A stretch of 64,000 bases of DNA from Lichenostomus cassidix (lineage: Eukaryota; Chordata; Aves; Passeriformes; Meliphagidae): NCBI GenBank assembly GCA_008360975.2, contig CM039179.1:54722666-54786665 (forward strand). Direction: 5' to 3'. The notes below the pieces were generated by a model, which saw nothing but the letters and a program-made list of their open reading frames with translations, searched no databases and had not been told where the DNA came from. Positions 25,101 to 38,323 of this stretch are shown here, piece after piece (positions within the stretch are counted from its first letter, which is position 1; every line of letters starts with the position of its first letter). A program made the translations under genes and the position numbers.

Positions 25101-28100
25101 ATCTTGGAACACACTATTTTTATTACTGGAATATTATGCGCATATTTGCACTCAAGAGACTTACTGTACTACTTGCAAAAGTCATCAAAATTCAGATTAA
25201 GATTCTTAGAATGATTCCCTAAAATCTTGGGAACTTTTTGGATACAAATGACTGCTGTTTTACTTTAAAATAATATTGTAACAAATTTGAATGGGTGACT
25301 GTGTCAAACATTGCTTTTACTTAATTGCAGTGAATATATGTCTTGCTCTTCTCCACTAAACTTTGAAAAATTTTTTGTTGTTGCATCCGAATTTTACATG
25401 CTTTTTAAAAATATATTTTCATGAGAAAAGACAGGTCTTTCTCCATCTTTCAGGTTTATCATCCTATGTCACTGCTGTAATTTCTTCCCTGGTAGAAGTG
25501 ATAAAAACATTCAAAAGATATTTCTCAGTGGCTTTCATTACGATAAATACAACCATCTGTATGACTAGAAAATCCCAGAGTGCACCATATCAAACAATGT
25601 CTCAAGGTGCAATTCACCAATCTGGAAACACCTCAGATTGAGTTACACTCGTAACTGAGCTTGAAGACCTGCAGGCAGTTTTGACTGCTATCTCTAGACA
25701 GTAATTGAGATACAACAGTGATGGGGCTCATGCTAGAATGGAAAGTGAAGTTTTGGGTTTTCCCTTTAGTTTATGATTATTGCTTCATTTAAATAATTTA
25801 TTTTGCCTAAAGTATACTCTTTTCTTGCAAAACAAAGCAAAATAAACCAAAGAACCAGGAAAGAATACTAAACAGATCTAGAAATTATGTTAGCAAACAG
25901 AAGCAGTTCGCTGAGACAGAGAGGGCCACTCTCAATTCTGAAATTAAGAATATTTGATGTAAATATTACAAGTGTTTCTAGGGAAAGCTCCTTTGAGGTC
26001 TTCTACATTAGTTTTTTTGCTGTAAGGTACTTTTGATTGTTTGTTTTCTGCAGGCATCTTCTTGGCAGTCTGACATTTACACCACACAGGGACAACAGAT
26101 TGTCATGCAGTATAGATTGTGTCATTGCTAAACACTAATTTTCCACAGCACAAAAAGAACAAATCTGGGTTTAGTGACAAGATTTGTTCTGTTTTTTATA
26201 CTTTAGCTAGAGCAGAGCTAATATTGATCTTCTATTTTTTAAATACCTTTTGAATAGAGTTTACTGTTTCCTAGCTTTAGAGCATGGGGACATTATTTAA
26301 GGGAAGTTGTGTAGGCTCAGATTGGTTAAAAATTCCATCATGTAGAGAGATTTGTAAGGGGAGAGTTTCATTAGTGTTATAAAACATGCCCATCAGAGGA
26401 AGATAGCCAAAAAAAGTTAGGTGATGCCTTCAGTAATTCCAAGGGTATTTGAGAAACATATTTTTTCCCTCTCAATGCAGTCTGTAAAAACTGAGGGAAT
26501 TAGTCACTGAATAAGACATTCAGAAATGGAAATTCTAGTGATTTAAAAGAAAGTAATTTTAGAAGAATATTCAGTGCTATTGTCAACAGAAGTATTTTTA
26601 GGTCCACGTTCTGCTTGCTCATGTCTCCCATTGATTTAATACGAGTGCAGTGTTGGCCCTTAAGCTGATTTCAATGCAGATGCAAAGCAGGCAGGATTTT
26701 CTTTTTCTAGACTTTTCCCATTAGAATTTCTTTTCTAGTTCTCATCTATTAAAAAAAAAAAAAAGGGAATCAGAAAATGCGTGGTGAATACATTTGCCAC
26801 TCAAAATACTTCCAGTCATCAACAGCTCAAGGAGTTTATGGTGAACTATTAGGACAGTTTTTGATAAGTGTAATTAAAAGGATGTACATAAGATTTTTTA
26901 GCAGTGGAGATGCCAACCCAGGAAATGCTGTTTTGGCAAAATTTGGAGGAAGATGAAAATACACAGAAACAAATATATTAATCCTCTAATTTAAAGAAAT
27001 CCTTTGTTTAGGTTTTTTAGCTTTTTTTAATAAACAGCACTTTCAGCAACATGACAAGGGAGTCCTTACCTTTACATTCCACTTCTTTCTCTAATACTGA
27101 CAGTTCAAAATATAGACAGTTTTAACTATGTGAGCTAGCATGAAGGATGCTTTCAATTCCAAAAATATCTTTCACCTTATCTGTGAAAATAGCCATGAAG
27201 ATTGTCATCTGCAAGGATTCAGTTTGAGAGTATTATTCTGCTCCTTCAAATATTCCTGTGATTCTTTATGGACAGTAAGTATGTTTTTTAAAAAATCATT
27301 ATATTTTAAAATCATTTATTCCAAATTATAACATCATGAGAGGGTTTTTTTTTCAAGTTTATTTGAAAAATCCCTAATTTAAACACTTTTGGATTTGGTG
27401 TATAAGCACAAAACTTTTAATAGTCTAATTGAGAGAAAAGGGTATAAGAGATACAGATAAAATCAACTGAAATAAAATTGCAATCTAAAACTGTTCAAAT
27501 TACTTCTCGTAAAATAATCAGGCTGCTATTCAGATTAGACCAATGAAGAAAGGATAGTGTTTTATATGCACGACATTGACAAAAAAAACACTCAACATAT
27601 TTTTCTGCAAGGGATTAGCTATGGTTTTTTGAGGAAAAAGAAAAATCCAGAATCAAACATGTTCTTAACCTTGATAATGCCATTGCTAGTTCTAACAATG
27701 TTGCTTGTATGAGGTACTGCATGGCCCAATCCTGTTGCCACTGACATAAATTTCAGGTAACCCACTGACCACAGAAATGTTGGGGTTTAGGTGGTTCTCT
27801 TATTTAGAGGTGTGTTTGTATCAGTGAACACATGCTAAAAAATGAAAGTTAAAACAAGCATACAAAGAAAGCAATATGTTATGCTGCATATTCTCTTTGG
27901 AAAGTTTAAACCATATGCTAAGCTGTGGAAAATGTTCTTTGAGCAGTAACATCAAGCTATTTTGCATATTCCAGGAGGAGCAGTGCTGGCAGACTCCAAA
28001 TTGCCTCTAGCCCTGTCATAATTTAAACAAGCTTATAGGCTGGTTTATGCTTTTAGGTGCTATAGGCATGATTCTGATCCTATTTGTACTGTTTTTTCTT

Positions 28101-30004
28101 GATACAGTTCCACTATCTGCAATGGAATTACTATTCATTTTGTACTGTGTGTAAGAAAGTATATTCAACCCTTATATTTAATCGAACTTTATCTGAAGAT
28201 CTATGCATTTTGCCATGTATTTGAAATCTAAATTCAGATTTGAATATTTTACATACTTTAGGTTAACCCTCCAATGTTTTTCATCCATTCATATTGGTTA
28301 ATACAGATCCCAAAATGTGTCACTTTTCTTGTTCACATCCACTTTTCAAACATTTGTTTTGGAAAAGTGTTAGGAAAAAAGTGCAAACTTCTTATTTTAA
28401 GAGAAGTTGTGTTATTTTTCAGAGAAGATGTTGCCCATTGCTTCATTTTCTGAGATGGTGGGTTATGTCTATTCATCCCTGTCAGTACATACAATTCTTC
28501 TGATTCTTCTTGTAATTTGTAATAACATTGCCATCTAGCCATATTCTTGGTTCCTTTATACTGAGGTACAGGGGGTGTGTTTAAAGATAACACCCTGATG
28601 AAGAGCTCAGATATTTTAGAACTATTAATTTGCATTTTTCTTCATTATCACACTAACATTTTGATTAAGAACAAATACATACACTTATGCTCATATCCAT
28701 AATGAAGCCACACCCTCATCTGGTTCAAAGCTAGTGAATTATTAAGCAAAGCCACTTCAATCTAAGCTGACAATACATCCCATTTAGCCAGTAGGCACTT
28801 CCATGCACCTCAGATTAATAGCATTTACATAAAATGGCAAGGTCTTTGTGCTTAATTGCCAACCAATCTGATGTGTCATCACGATTTTGGTTTGATATTC
28901 ATATCAGTATTGTGCAGTTAAGTAGCTGCTTCCCACCAAAGGTGCTTGGTTATAGAGGATATTTTAGTATGATTCTAACTGTAACTTTTCTATTTTTGCA
29001 ATATTCCATTTACACTGTGACTATTGCTCTCTGTATAAGAGATTATGCATAATAATTAAGATGTGTAGGCCACCTGCTTGCATTAACAAACCCTTTCCCT
29101 CCACTTCAGGGTTGCAGAAGGAAAAAAATCTTTTGCCCTTCAAATATCCAACTAGATGAGCAAAATATGCTTAAAAGTCACAAAACATCAATGTATTCCT
29201 GTATTATTGTCTACCATGTTCTGTTTTTCTTTTTAAGCATTATTGTAGTGCCAATGAACTATACATTCAGCACCTTTCCCTTTAGCAATTACATGGTAAA
29301 CTATTTCCACGTGTCTGCAAATCAAGTTATGATCTGCTTTGATTGATTGTGCCAAGGGTATATATCCATGTCAACGCTTCCTGTGAAAAATGAAAAGGGA
29401 ACGAATCAGATCAACATCTTTCTGTTTTGTTTCAGTGCAAAACAACTTTGTACTCAGATTGAGGTTTTCAAGTCTTCCTGAGCTTCAGGATGTCCAAATG
29501 GCCCAAAGACCTCCATACACATTTTTAAATGACAGTAACAACATAAACATTATTCATCTTACTGGACTAATTTAATATACTGGGAAAACTCTGATATTCA
29601 CTATGTCATTCTTGCAAAAGTGAGAACCTGAAGCTCCAGAGACATTTAATAATGTTGTTCTATCTTTCTTTTTTTTATTTTTATTTTATGATGATGCTGT
29701 ATGTCCTCTGGTCTCTTTCTCTGTAAAGACAGTTTTACCACTTAGTGCTTGCATGCCTCACTGATACTAATTTCTCCACTAATCAGCTTCCTATTTCTCA
29801 GTACTCTAATACTGAAATTTTGTAGAAATTAACACCCTTTGAATCATAAATAGCAATCAATGTAGTTTTGTAAAACACATTATTACATGTAAATTAACCA
29901 GCTGATTTGTTATTTGCTCTTGAGGAACTGATCAGGTGTGTAAGTTTTTTCTGTAAAACAAGTTCTGATGCTAAACTAGTCATGTTATTTTCCTAAGTTC
30001 AACT
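19111..30004. other. Long AT-rich stretch without recognised gene
   Basis: Almost 11 kb of AT-rich DNA with homopolymer runs: A17 at 20343-20359, a T-rich patch at 22736-22770 and A14 at 26751-26764. A GGGTT-like run lies near 19387-19402. I see no exon with good splice sites, no RNA gene and no dateable transposon. Frames of 60-115 codons occur on both strands and look like chance. Confidence 0.55.
20343..20359. repeat. A17 homopolymer
   Basis: An uninterrupted run of 17 A. No recognisable retroposed body precedes it, so there is no evidence that it is the tail of a processed pseudogene. Confidence 0.9.
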
Positions 30005-30292
30005 TTAGCCAGAGGAATTGCTTCTGTTGCTTGTATACTCTCCATCCAGGAGAATTAGATTAAGTTCAGGTAGTATATCTGGGTTCTGAAGCCCAAATCC
30101 CAATTTAAGAACTGCTGCCAAATCACCATAATAATCAAAGCCACTTAAAACAGCAATCTGCAAGCCAGCATGGTGACTCTGAAGATTATTACTCCAGTCT
30201 GTTAGACAATCTGTTCGTGAAGACTTTGGTTTAAGTCCTGGTATCATTCATTTGTCTGCACTTTGCTCTTGATGCTGAGCCATGAGTTCCTG
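30005..30292 (-). pseudogene. Coding-like minus-strand frame with one internal stop
   Basis: On the minus strand a frame runs from about 30292 down to 30005, broken once by TGA (30248-30250) just before an ATG. The downstream part is 80 codons and ends in TAA. Its composition looks more protein-like than neighbouring chance frames, for example FDYYGDLAAVLKLGFG and LPELNLILLDGEY. The upstream part includes QELMAQHQEQSADK. A pyrimidine-rich run ending in AG (near 30295) could be a splice acceptor. I recognise no family. It may be a decayed exon, a processed pseudogene piece or chance. Confidence 0.25.
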
Positions 30293-30359
30293 ACTGTTAC
30301 TCCAGAGGGGAAATGTGAAAGAGATGAAAAGAGAGTTTTTGAAGTGCTTTAACTGAACT

Positions 30360-30378
30360 AAAAAAAAAAAAAAAAAAA
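30360..30378. repeat. A19 homopolymer
   Basis: Nineteen A in a row, about 70 bp from the minus-strand coding-like frame. On the minus strand it is poly-T upstream of that frame, so it is not a retroposition tail for it. Confidence 0.9.
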
Positions 30379-30826
30379 TTATTACAGACTTTTCCTGGAC
30401 ATAATATAATCATACAAAAAGCCATATAATTTAATAGATGATAAAAAAAAAATAACTTTGGAAAACACTGCTCTTCTTTAATGATTTTTCTTCCCGCCAT
30501 GGGTTATAAACCTTGTTTAAGTTGTGCTTGGGTTACTTACATCAGTCATAGGAGCTTTTTTTCCATATACGGTTAGTCTAAAGTTGTAGAAAGCAAAAAA
30601 TATACAGAATGAAAACCAAACATTTTTTATTCAAATCTCCAGGTCACAAAGCCCTTTCCATATTGTCACCAAGTAAAATCAATTTTTCTACCAAAAGAGG
30701 TACCTTAGACACACCGATTTCTTGCAGTACTACACTGAACAGAAGCTGTTTAACAAGCTATAAGGATTTGCTGAGAAAGTTACCAACTCTGTATGTGGTC
30801 AGTGTATATTTACCAGTTTGTCTACA

Positions 30827-30904
30827 ACATACATATATACATTTATGTGTACATTTGTATGTGTGTAAATATATACACATATAAGCACAAATATATACAC
30901 ATGC
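30827..30904. repeat. Imperfect ATAC/TATG-type microsatellite
   Basis: Alternating purine-pyrimidine sequence made of ACATATAT, TGTGTA and ATATACAC units with interruptions. The short Cys/Tyr/Ile-rich frames here are by-products. Confidence 0.8.
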
Positions 30905-32155
30905 ATTTGCACACAGAAAGAAGTGCACAGCCGTACCACAGAATAGCTTTGTAGACCATATGCCATGAATGCTGAGATCTGGCACAGCCTCTGAACTCCT
31001 GGATTTATAAGTTGGACAGCAAATTGAAATTTTCTCTCCCTCTCTTCCAGCATTTAGCACTCTTCACCAACAGAACTAGAATAAATGTCATCCTTATGCC
31101 TGTCTGCCATTATCTGTTTCCTTTGTCTTTTAAATACTGTGCATCAGGCAAAGCACAGGAAAAAGCTCAACATAGCTTTTAGAAAATAGATATTGATGCA
31201 GTAAACAGAGTCAAGTACTGTTAAGAATAAACTAGTATGGTATGATCTCCATTCAGTTTTGGAAGATTGTTTCTGCTACCTTGACTATCTATTTGAATGG
31301 AAATCTATATGATATTTCAGTCACTTTCATAATTACAACATTGAGTTATCTTCTTATTCAGAAATAGTTTTTGTATGACTTTGTCAAAGAGTCAAAAATT
31401 AATAATTGTGAATGTCAAGTATAACCAAAAATTCTTGTCTAAGGCAAGGGCATTTATAGCAGGAAAAATCAGGGTGACCCTAGGGAGGATCCCAGACCTC
31501 TTTGATCCACTGAAGATGCAGCTGAAAAACTTAATGGCATACTCCTGGTCAAAGTAGAGATGTGACATCCCATTATACAGGCTTTCTCTGTCAGATAAAC
31601 ACAAACTTTTAGCTTCACCTCTCAATAGCTATTCCATCACTACAGTACCACAAAGTTACATTTTCTTTCTTTTCCTTTCTTGTGAATGCATTGTGACCTG
31701 AGAGCTACCAGCATACTTTTCACAGGCTCAGTGGCTATTTTGACACCAGAAAATTCCAGTGTATTTCTCTGGAAGAGAGGCCAACTGGTAAAGAATAACT
31801 GCTGGCCATACCTTTGTTCCCTTATTTTCCATAACAGGATAGACAATTGCAAACTACCTTTTGCAAGTACTTCATGGCCTCTGTTAACACCCAAACCTTG
31901 CTCAAGAATTGCCTGGAAGACTGAATGTTGACCGGGGCAGCAAGCATTTCAGAGGGCCATTGTTACAGGTAACTAGTGGAGCATACTTATATTCTATATC
32001 CAAGAGCATTTTCCAGCATTGTTAAATTTAATAGTATTTTTTAATATTTTACCAAGAAACTTCTTAAAAGAGATATATGTAAAATCAGTTAGTTACACGG
32101 TTTGGGTCAAAAATTACTGAAGTTAGTTTTGTTTAATTAGGAGTCATTCTGAGAT
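30905..32155. other. Stretch without recognised gene
   Basis: No gene, repeat or RNA recognised. Two overlapping 80-codon frames on opposite strands at 31640-31931 have no splice context or recognisable motif. Confidence 0.5.
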
Positions 32156-32945
32156 TGTGGCCTTTTGTCAGAGACTGAAATAGTTCATGCCTCAAACATT
32201 GATATAAAGTTTTGCTCATTATAACAAAAAGTGTATAAAGAAGCTACAATCAAAGAAGCCTCCCTGAAGATACCTGACTGGGACTTTGGACTGAGTCAAA
32301 CTGCTGAGATTAGATAAAGGGAAACCCATTGTTCAGTCATCTCAGGGCGAGGGAAAGGAATGCATACACAAAGGCCAAAGCCACCTGCTCCACTGAGAAT
32401 CATCCCTGGATGAGTGTTGAGGTGGGGGCAGAGCACAGCTCACAGAAGCCAGGTTTACACAAACTGGCCCAGCTGTGGAACCCCCAACCCCACAGGCCAC
32501 ATCCATGGGACTTTCACGTGAGAGGCAGCTGAGGGGGAGTCACAATACATCACAGACCCCCCAGAGTTCTAGGCCTTGCACCACAGGAGTGCAGGTGATG
32601 CAAGCAGAGTCTGCTGCTAGAGACTGCCCCTCCCCTGGGGGGACATGCCTGGACATTGCCCCTGGCCTGAGTGTATATTAACCCATGGCATTCTGTGCTT
32701 TTTGGGGGGACCACCACCAGGAAGACCAGCCGGAGAGGATCAATGCTACATCGTTGGGATCCACGGATGGTGATATTTTCTTTCTCCCTCTTTCTGTCCC
32801 CCCCACCTCTTTTCCTACTTCTTTTTTCCTCTCTTTTCCTCCCTCCTTCTCTCATATTTACTATCAAATAAAACCCATACTATTGACTGGCATATGGTCT
32901 CATTTGCACCTTAATTCGGGCAGAGGTATTTCCAAAGAACCTTAA
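32156..32945 (+). mobile_element. Probable LTR, plus strand, borders uncertain
   Basis: A GC-rich block of 0.6-0.8 kb with LTR order: a TATA-like TATATTA at 32674-32680, a long pyrimidine-rich tract (32776-32854), AATAAA at 32867-32872, then about 70 bp of possible U5. It may start at TGTGGCC (32156), with GAGAT before it. I could not find a matching duplication at the right end, so the ends are not fixed. No internal retroviral genes are beside it. An avian ERV LTR is the most likely reading; the family is unknown to me. Confidence 0.6.
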
Positions 32946-35900
32946 TATTTAGATCATAACAGCTTTCCATCATGTTAAGCTTTTAAAGATTGAAAACTCT
33001 TTTTAAGTTTTCATCCTCAGTTTCCTACGTTCTTTTACAGCATTTAAAAGTTGGTAGGCTGCCTGCAGTTTCTCTTGGGTGATGAAGATGTTGAGAGCCT
33101 TCTTTAGTGACAAGTCTCAGTGTTTATCCCACATGTCACTTACTGCCATTTTAAGAACCAGCTCTGAGAATACTATTTCTTTTCTTCCCCATCTACAAAA
33201 TGAAAGTCCATACCACATAAGGATTGCGATGCTCTCAGTTTCAGATCCAGTTTCAAGAATGGACATTTAGATGTGCTTTAAGAACACAATAAATCAAAGG
33301 CAGTCTCCTTGTTTGTCACTTGGAAACTGATAATGTAGACATTTGATAACCAGATATTGTTAAGACTGCAGAAGAAAATAGGACATTGAGAGGCTAAATA
33401 TATGGAGAAACAAAACCAAAATTCAATCCAAAATGAAACCAGGTCTGTCACTGCAAAAAGTGTATTTCATGAGCTCTAAAAACACTTCAATTGTAATCTA
33501 GACTAAAGAAGTGAAAATCAAAAAAGTCCAAGTTCATGAACAGCTCTGAAAAATTCAAGATGTTAGGAAGCAGACGTAAGCTAAAAATAAAACCAGTTAG
33601 AGCAAAGACAGACTCATGTTTGTGGCACTGCAGAAAACAGGGAGTTGTTTCATTTGCCCTACAGCAGTGTCCTGGTAATGACACTGGATACCTGCCAGTC
33701 ACTAATTATCCTTACACTAGGAACTTTAAATTGCTGCTTTCTTCAACCTAATGTCTTAGTTTTAGCTCAAGGGCTCAAGTGGACCACCTTATCAGAATGT
33801 CATAAATCTGATAATGTAGTGTGCACCGACATCTCAATGGCCTAAAGGGCTCCTGGGGCATTAGGAAGGGCCTTTTCTTAGTAAGGTGAGGGGAGTCCAT
33901 TCCATTATGACTTTACACGCTTCGATACATAGAAATAGGTCTTCTGGCATGGCTTGTATTTTTATGTTTCTGTTACCTTCTTAAGCAGAGGAAATATGAA
34001 GATTTCTGAAGGAAACTAAACACAGAGGAAGAGAAGATACTTTGCATGTGTGTATGTTTATACATTTCTGTGCCAAGAGATAAAGGGGTGTAGTAGTTTA
34101 ATACTAAATGTACACAGTCATTATATATTCTTTATGTTTTACATGCATGTATTTGTTTCTGTTGTTAAAGTCAAACAGCTCTCTGTGTAGGTTATCTGTT
34201 CAGATAAATACCTTACATGTACATAAGAAATATTCTCAGCCTTAAAGAGTTTATAATTTTAACAGTCATAGCAACAGAAATATGTTATTCTAAAATAATC
34301 GTCACTACTAAAATACGAATTCAAAGTTGTGCAAATATTTTTCAAAGGGAAAGTCTGATAAAACATGATCACTTTGCTCAATACAATCAACTGTATTCTT
34401 ATGAAAAATACTGAAATCACACAAACTCCTTCAGAATTAAGTTAATATATAGTTTACAGGATCAGTTGTTTTTCTGGTTTCACTAACTGTGTTGATATTA
34501 GAAATATTGCCTCACACTGACAGTTTTTAATCTGTACAACATCTGAGGTGAATTCCAATCACCTGAATTTCTCAGAATTTCAGCTGATGAGGCAGAAAGC
34601 CTTAATCCTAGTTTAACATTGTGCTGCTAGTACTTGTAAAAAGTTTTTCCCTATTTAAACTATTAAGCACGTATGCACAGGAATTGCTCTTGTGAGTGAA
34701 TATTATCAATGTTTTCTTTGCTTCCGTAAGACAGTGGATATTAGCAACAAGTGTGAAGACACTTATTGCAAAGAACATTTTGTTCAATATTTTGTTTTGT
34801 AAACATATTGCTTTGGGAGGTACAGATGTAACACGGTAAGATTACCTAGTAGGTAATACTTAGCTGACTCGTACAAGTAGGTACACAGGCAGGTTGAAGA
34901 ATTTAGTCCTGGTTTGTTTTTCCTTGAAGATATTATATAAGAAATATTTTAGAACTATTTTTGGGTTAGCACAGCATGCTTTTGAAGATGTTTCCTTCCA
35001 AAAAATATAAAAGCATCACATGCTTGAAAATACTTTTGTGTGAGTATCTGCTGTGATAAATGGACTGAGGGCTTTTAGTGCAGAAAATCCTAAAATAATG
35101 CTGTTTGTCAAAAATATCTATAATTCAATACAAACTGGACAGAATTTTTGAGCCGTAAACTTCTCCTTTAGCTGGATTGTTTGCTGTATTTTAAACTTAG
35201 TGTCTGATAGTTAAATTAAAAATAGTTTCTTATTTATCACAAACCTGACATTGTGAAATAAAAAAAAAAATAAATGAAAAAGAATAGTGTACCATCTGCA
35301 TTTTTTTTCTTGAACAGTCTCTTGTAAATGGCTAGTTCCTCTTGATAATAATAATAAAATAGCCCCAGAAAACAACCTCTCCATGCTCATTCTCTATTGT
35401 GAAGAGGAGCACACACTGTAGGAGCCTCCTTTAATGGATTTGAGAACAAAAAGCCAGCATATTACTGACAGTTCCCATAATACAGAAGTTTTTTCACCAT
35501 TAGGATGATACTTGCAACTCACAGAAATAGAAACAGAAATTTTTGCATTCATATATCTTGAACTAATCAAGATATTTCTTCTTTATCTTAGTTACTTTCC
35601 TAAGTAGAACAACTATTATTATTTCCAATCCATCACAAAAAAATAATGTAGGATCTTCATAGCATGTTGCAAAATGCATTTGCAGGACACTGTCCTTGCA
35701 ATCATCCAAAAAGGGAAGCAACTTATGCTTTTTCTCATAATCCTTTGATATACAAGGAACTGTTTTATACAGAGATAATGCCAATAGAGCCAAGTTGGCC
35801 TTAGTTCCTCACCTCCAGACTGTTGAGCTAAATCTCTTCCTTCAGAAGAGAACAAAGGAAGAAGATTATGTCAGGTATTGCTTCCTTTTGAACACTATTA

Positions 35901-36265
35901 ATAACACAAGTAATCTCTTTCTAATTGTGGTGAGAACAAAGTCAAAGGAGTGAGGTGTATCTTTGTATCCTTCTTGTTTTCTCTTGGTTCTTGGAGTTGA
36001 GAGCCTTGTCATAACTCACATTCCTGAATTTTACAGAGGAATGATGTCCTGTGAATGGTATACCAAGTTTGCTTTCTGTTATGACAATGCTGACTACCCT
36101 GTGAACCATCATCAGACATGATGTTCAAATATCCTGATGAGGATTTTCACTGCAAATGTCGTCTCTTTCTTACATGATTTACTTGGCCTTAACAGCTTTC
36201 TTAAAGAAATAACCTCTCTATTATTATTATTAAAACAAAGAAACAGACAAACAAAACCTAGTAAG
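32946..36265. other. AT-rich stretch without recognised gene
   Basis: About 3.3 kb of AT-rich DNA with nothing recognised. Overlapping short frames on both strands at 33487-33845 show no splice context. Confidence 0.5.
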
Positions 36266-36560
36266 GTTCAAAGCTAAAAGTGAATTAATAGTGACACCCA
36301 GTGGTCAGGTAAAATTGCTGTTAATTGCTCTAATATTCCCCCTGGAAGGCGCTGAGATTTGCTAGTTAAAGGATGAGGTTCTCAATGTATTTAGTCATCA
36401 TTATCTCAAGGCCAGTCTGTTGCTAATTTTGACAACATGGCATTAATTAGACCTAAGGTCATTGTGTGCTATGTTCAGTGCTTGTTTCTTGCAATTGTTT
36501 ACTTTTGCTGACATCCCAGATAGTAATCCTATCAATAGACTATAACAGCCAATATTAGAG
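36266..36560. promoter_or_regulatory. Candidate conserved noncoding element with CTCF-like site
   Basis: A non-repetitive block with many homeodomain-type words (TTAATTGC, CATTAATTAG, GCTAATTT) and a GACACCCAGTGGTC word at 36293-36306 that resembles the CTCF core (CACC-AGTGG type). It follows a short TTA run (36220-36232). No frame with splice sites crosses it. Function and conservation are inferred from word content only. Confidence 0.3.
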
Positions 36561-36838
36561 GTTACAAAACAGAGCCCAAAATAAATAAATAGCATTTATA
36601 CACCAGAGCAGAAGTAAAATGCCTTAAAATAAAAGGAGTTGGGGGAAAATTTAATTTCTCTTGTCTTTTCCATAACACTCATTTCAGTAGACTGCTGTCC
36701 AGAAAAAGGGGTTTCTAATATGTGAAAAACCAAAGTTTAGTCTTGAATTAGATAAAATCCAACAATTATTGATAATTTCAGTCTAATGAAATTACGAGGG
36801 AGTCTCTACAAATGGTGTTTCTGAGCTGATTTTTATTC

Positions 36839-37187
36839 TGAGATGTGTACTGAGATGTGTACCAATATGTGCACTGATTTCTCTCTGCAGCTGAAGATCC
36901 CCACGTCTCCTGCTGCAGCTAGAGCTAATGCTTCCAGACATTGTTGTCACAGCTCCAACTGCAGCAAGTGGCTCTTCCCTGCCCTGACTTATTGTACAAA
37001 CTGGGACGCTGGAATACTAAACACTAACTTTGGCAAAAGCTGCAATATGAATCTATTTTCATGTGAAGATGCCAGAGGTACCGGGTCTTCAGGCAGCCCA
37101 ACCAGAGTCCAGAGAAGATATGAGACTTATTCTCTAAAGTCAATAAAAATTATGAAAACCAGCATGTTTTGGAAAAAACATTTGTGA
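36839..37187 (+). other. Candidate terminal exon or lncRNA end, plus strand
   Basis: A pyrimidine tract ending CTCTCTGCAG at 36881-36890 could act as a splice acceptor; AATAAA follows at 37142-37147. A continuous frame from 36843 gives 114 codons, cysteine-rich at the start, where a 12-bp tandem unit (36839-36874, three imperfect copies) encodes MCTE/MCTN/MCTD. The later part is Ser/Thr/Arg-rich and resembles nothing I know. There is no Kozak context worth noting. It could be a 3' terminal exon, a noncoding RNA end or chance. Confidence 0.25.
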
Positions 37188-37315
37188 TTCAATTAGTTAT
37201 CACTTTTGTGAACATGTAAAGTAAAAGAGTATCTTTTTAAAAAGGCTGATCTGCAATGGGACAATAAGGGCTTTACATACAAATTAATTGCAATGTGTCT
37301 TTTACCTTATCATGG

Positions 37316-38323
37316 TGTGTTGTGTTTAGTTACATGACAAGGGCTTGGGAGTGGAGGGTGCTGCAGGGATGGCTTGTGTGAGAAGCTGCCAGAAGCCTCC
37401 CCTCTTTCTGACTGAGACACCTTCAGCCAGTTCCAGTGCAGACCTTCAGGTGGCCCAAAGCGGAGCCCAGCAGTGACATTGGCAGCACATCTGTGAGAGC
37501 AAGAATCGATTTAAGGTTTAAAAAAATCTGCACAGCAGCATCTGAGAAAGGAATGAGAATGTGGGAGAGAAACAGCTCTGCAGACACATGGTAAATAAAG
37601 CAGGAGAGAGAGCAGGTGCTGTAGGAACTGGCATAGACATTCCCCTCCAGCCTGTGATGAAGATTATGGTGAGTCAAGCTGTTCTCTGCAGCCCATGGAG
37701 CACCCCACAGTGCTGTAGTCTATAGAGAGCCCATGGAGCACAAGGCTCCTGGTGGGAGCTGTGGTCCATGAAGAGGAGCCCATGAAAGAGCAGGAATTTT
37801 GGCAGGACCTGTTGACCCTACAGGGAGCTCATGCTGGAGCCGTCTGCTCCTGAAGGACTGCAGTCCATGAGAATAACACACTCTGGAGCGGTCAGGTAAG
37901 GAGTGTCTTGTGTGGGTAGGAACCTACACTGAAACATGGAAAGAGCATGAAAAGGAATCAGTGGCAGAGATAAAGCATTATCAACTGAACATCACCCCCA
38001 TTCCCCACCTGCCTGCATGACTCCTGGGGAGAAGGTAGGCTATTCAGGGGCAGAGTTTAGTCTCAGGAGAGGGAGGGTGAGAGGAAGTTGTCTTTGGTTT
38101 CCTTTTATTTCTCACCTTTCTACTCTGTGATTAATTAGCAACAAATTAAATCAATTTCCCCCATATTGAGTCTGTTTTTCTTGTGATGATATCTGATGAG
38201 TGCTTTTCCTATCTTGACCCATGAGCTTTTCATTGCTATTTTCTTCCCCTGTCTTGATGAGGAGAGGGAATGAGAGAGCACCTTGGTGGATGCCTGGCAG
38301 CCAGTCAAGGTCAATCCACCCTA
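37316..38323 (+). mobile_element. Degraded ~1-kb avian ERV LTR, plus strand
   Basis: From memory, this matches a large LTR common in birds that starts TGTATTGGGTTTGCATGG and ends GGTCAACCCATCACA. Here the start is TGTGTTGTGTTTAG and the end GGTCAATCCACCCT. Shared inner parts are GAGAAGCTGCCAGAAGC (reverse of the usual text), GAGAGAAACAGCTCTGCAGACAC, repeated CATGGAGCA / CAGTCCATGA units, and the tail TTAATTAGCAACAAATTAAAT. The CCAAT/TATA region is shortened and the AATAAA is mutated to AACAAA. No target duplication was found. ERVL-type is inferred. It is old and inactive. Confidence 0.75.
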
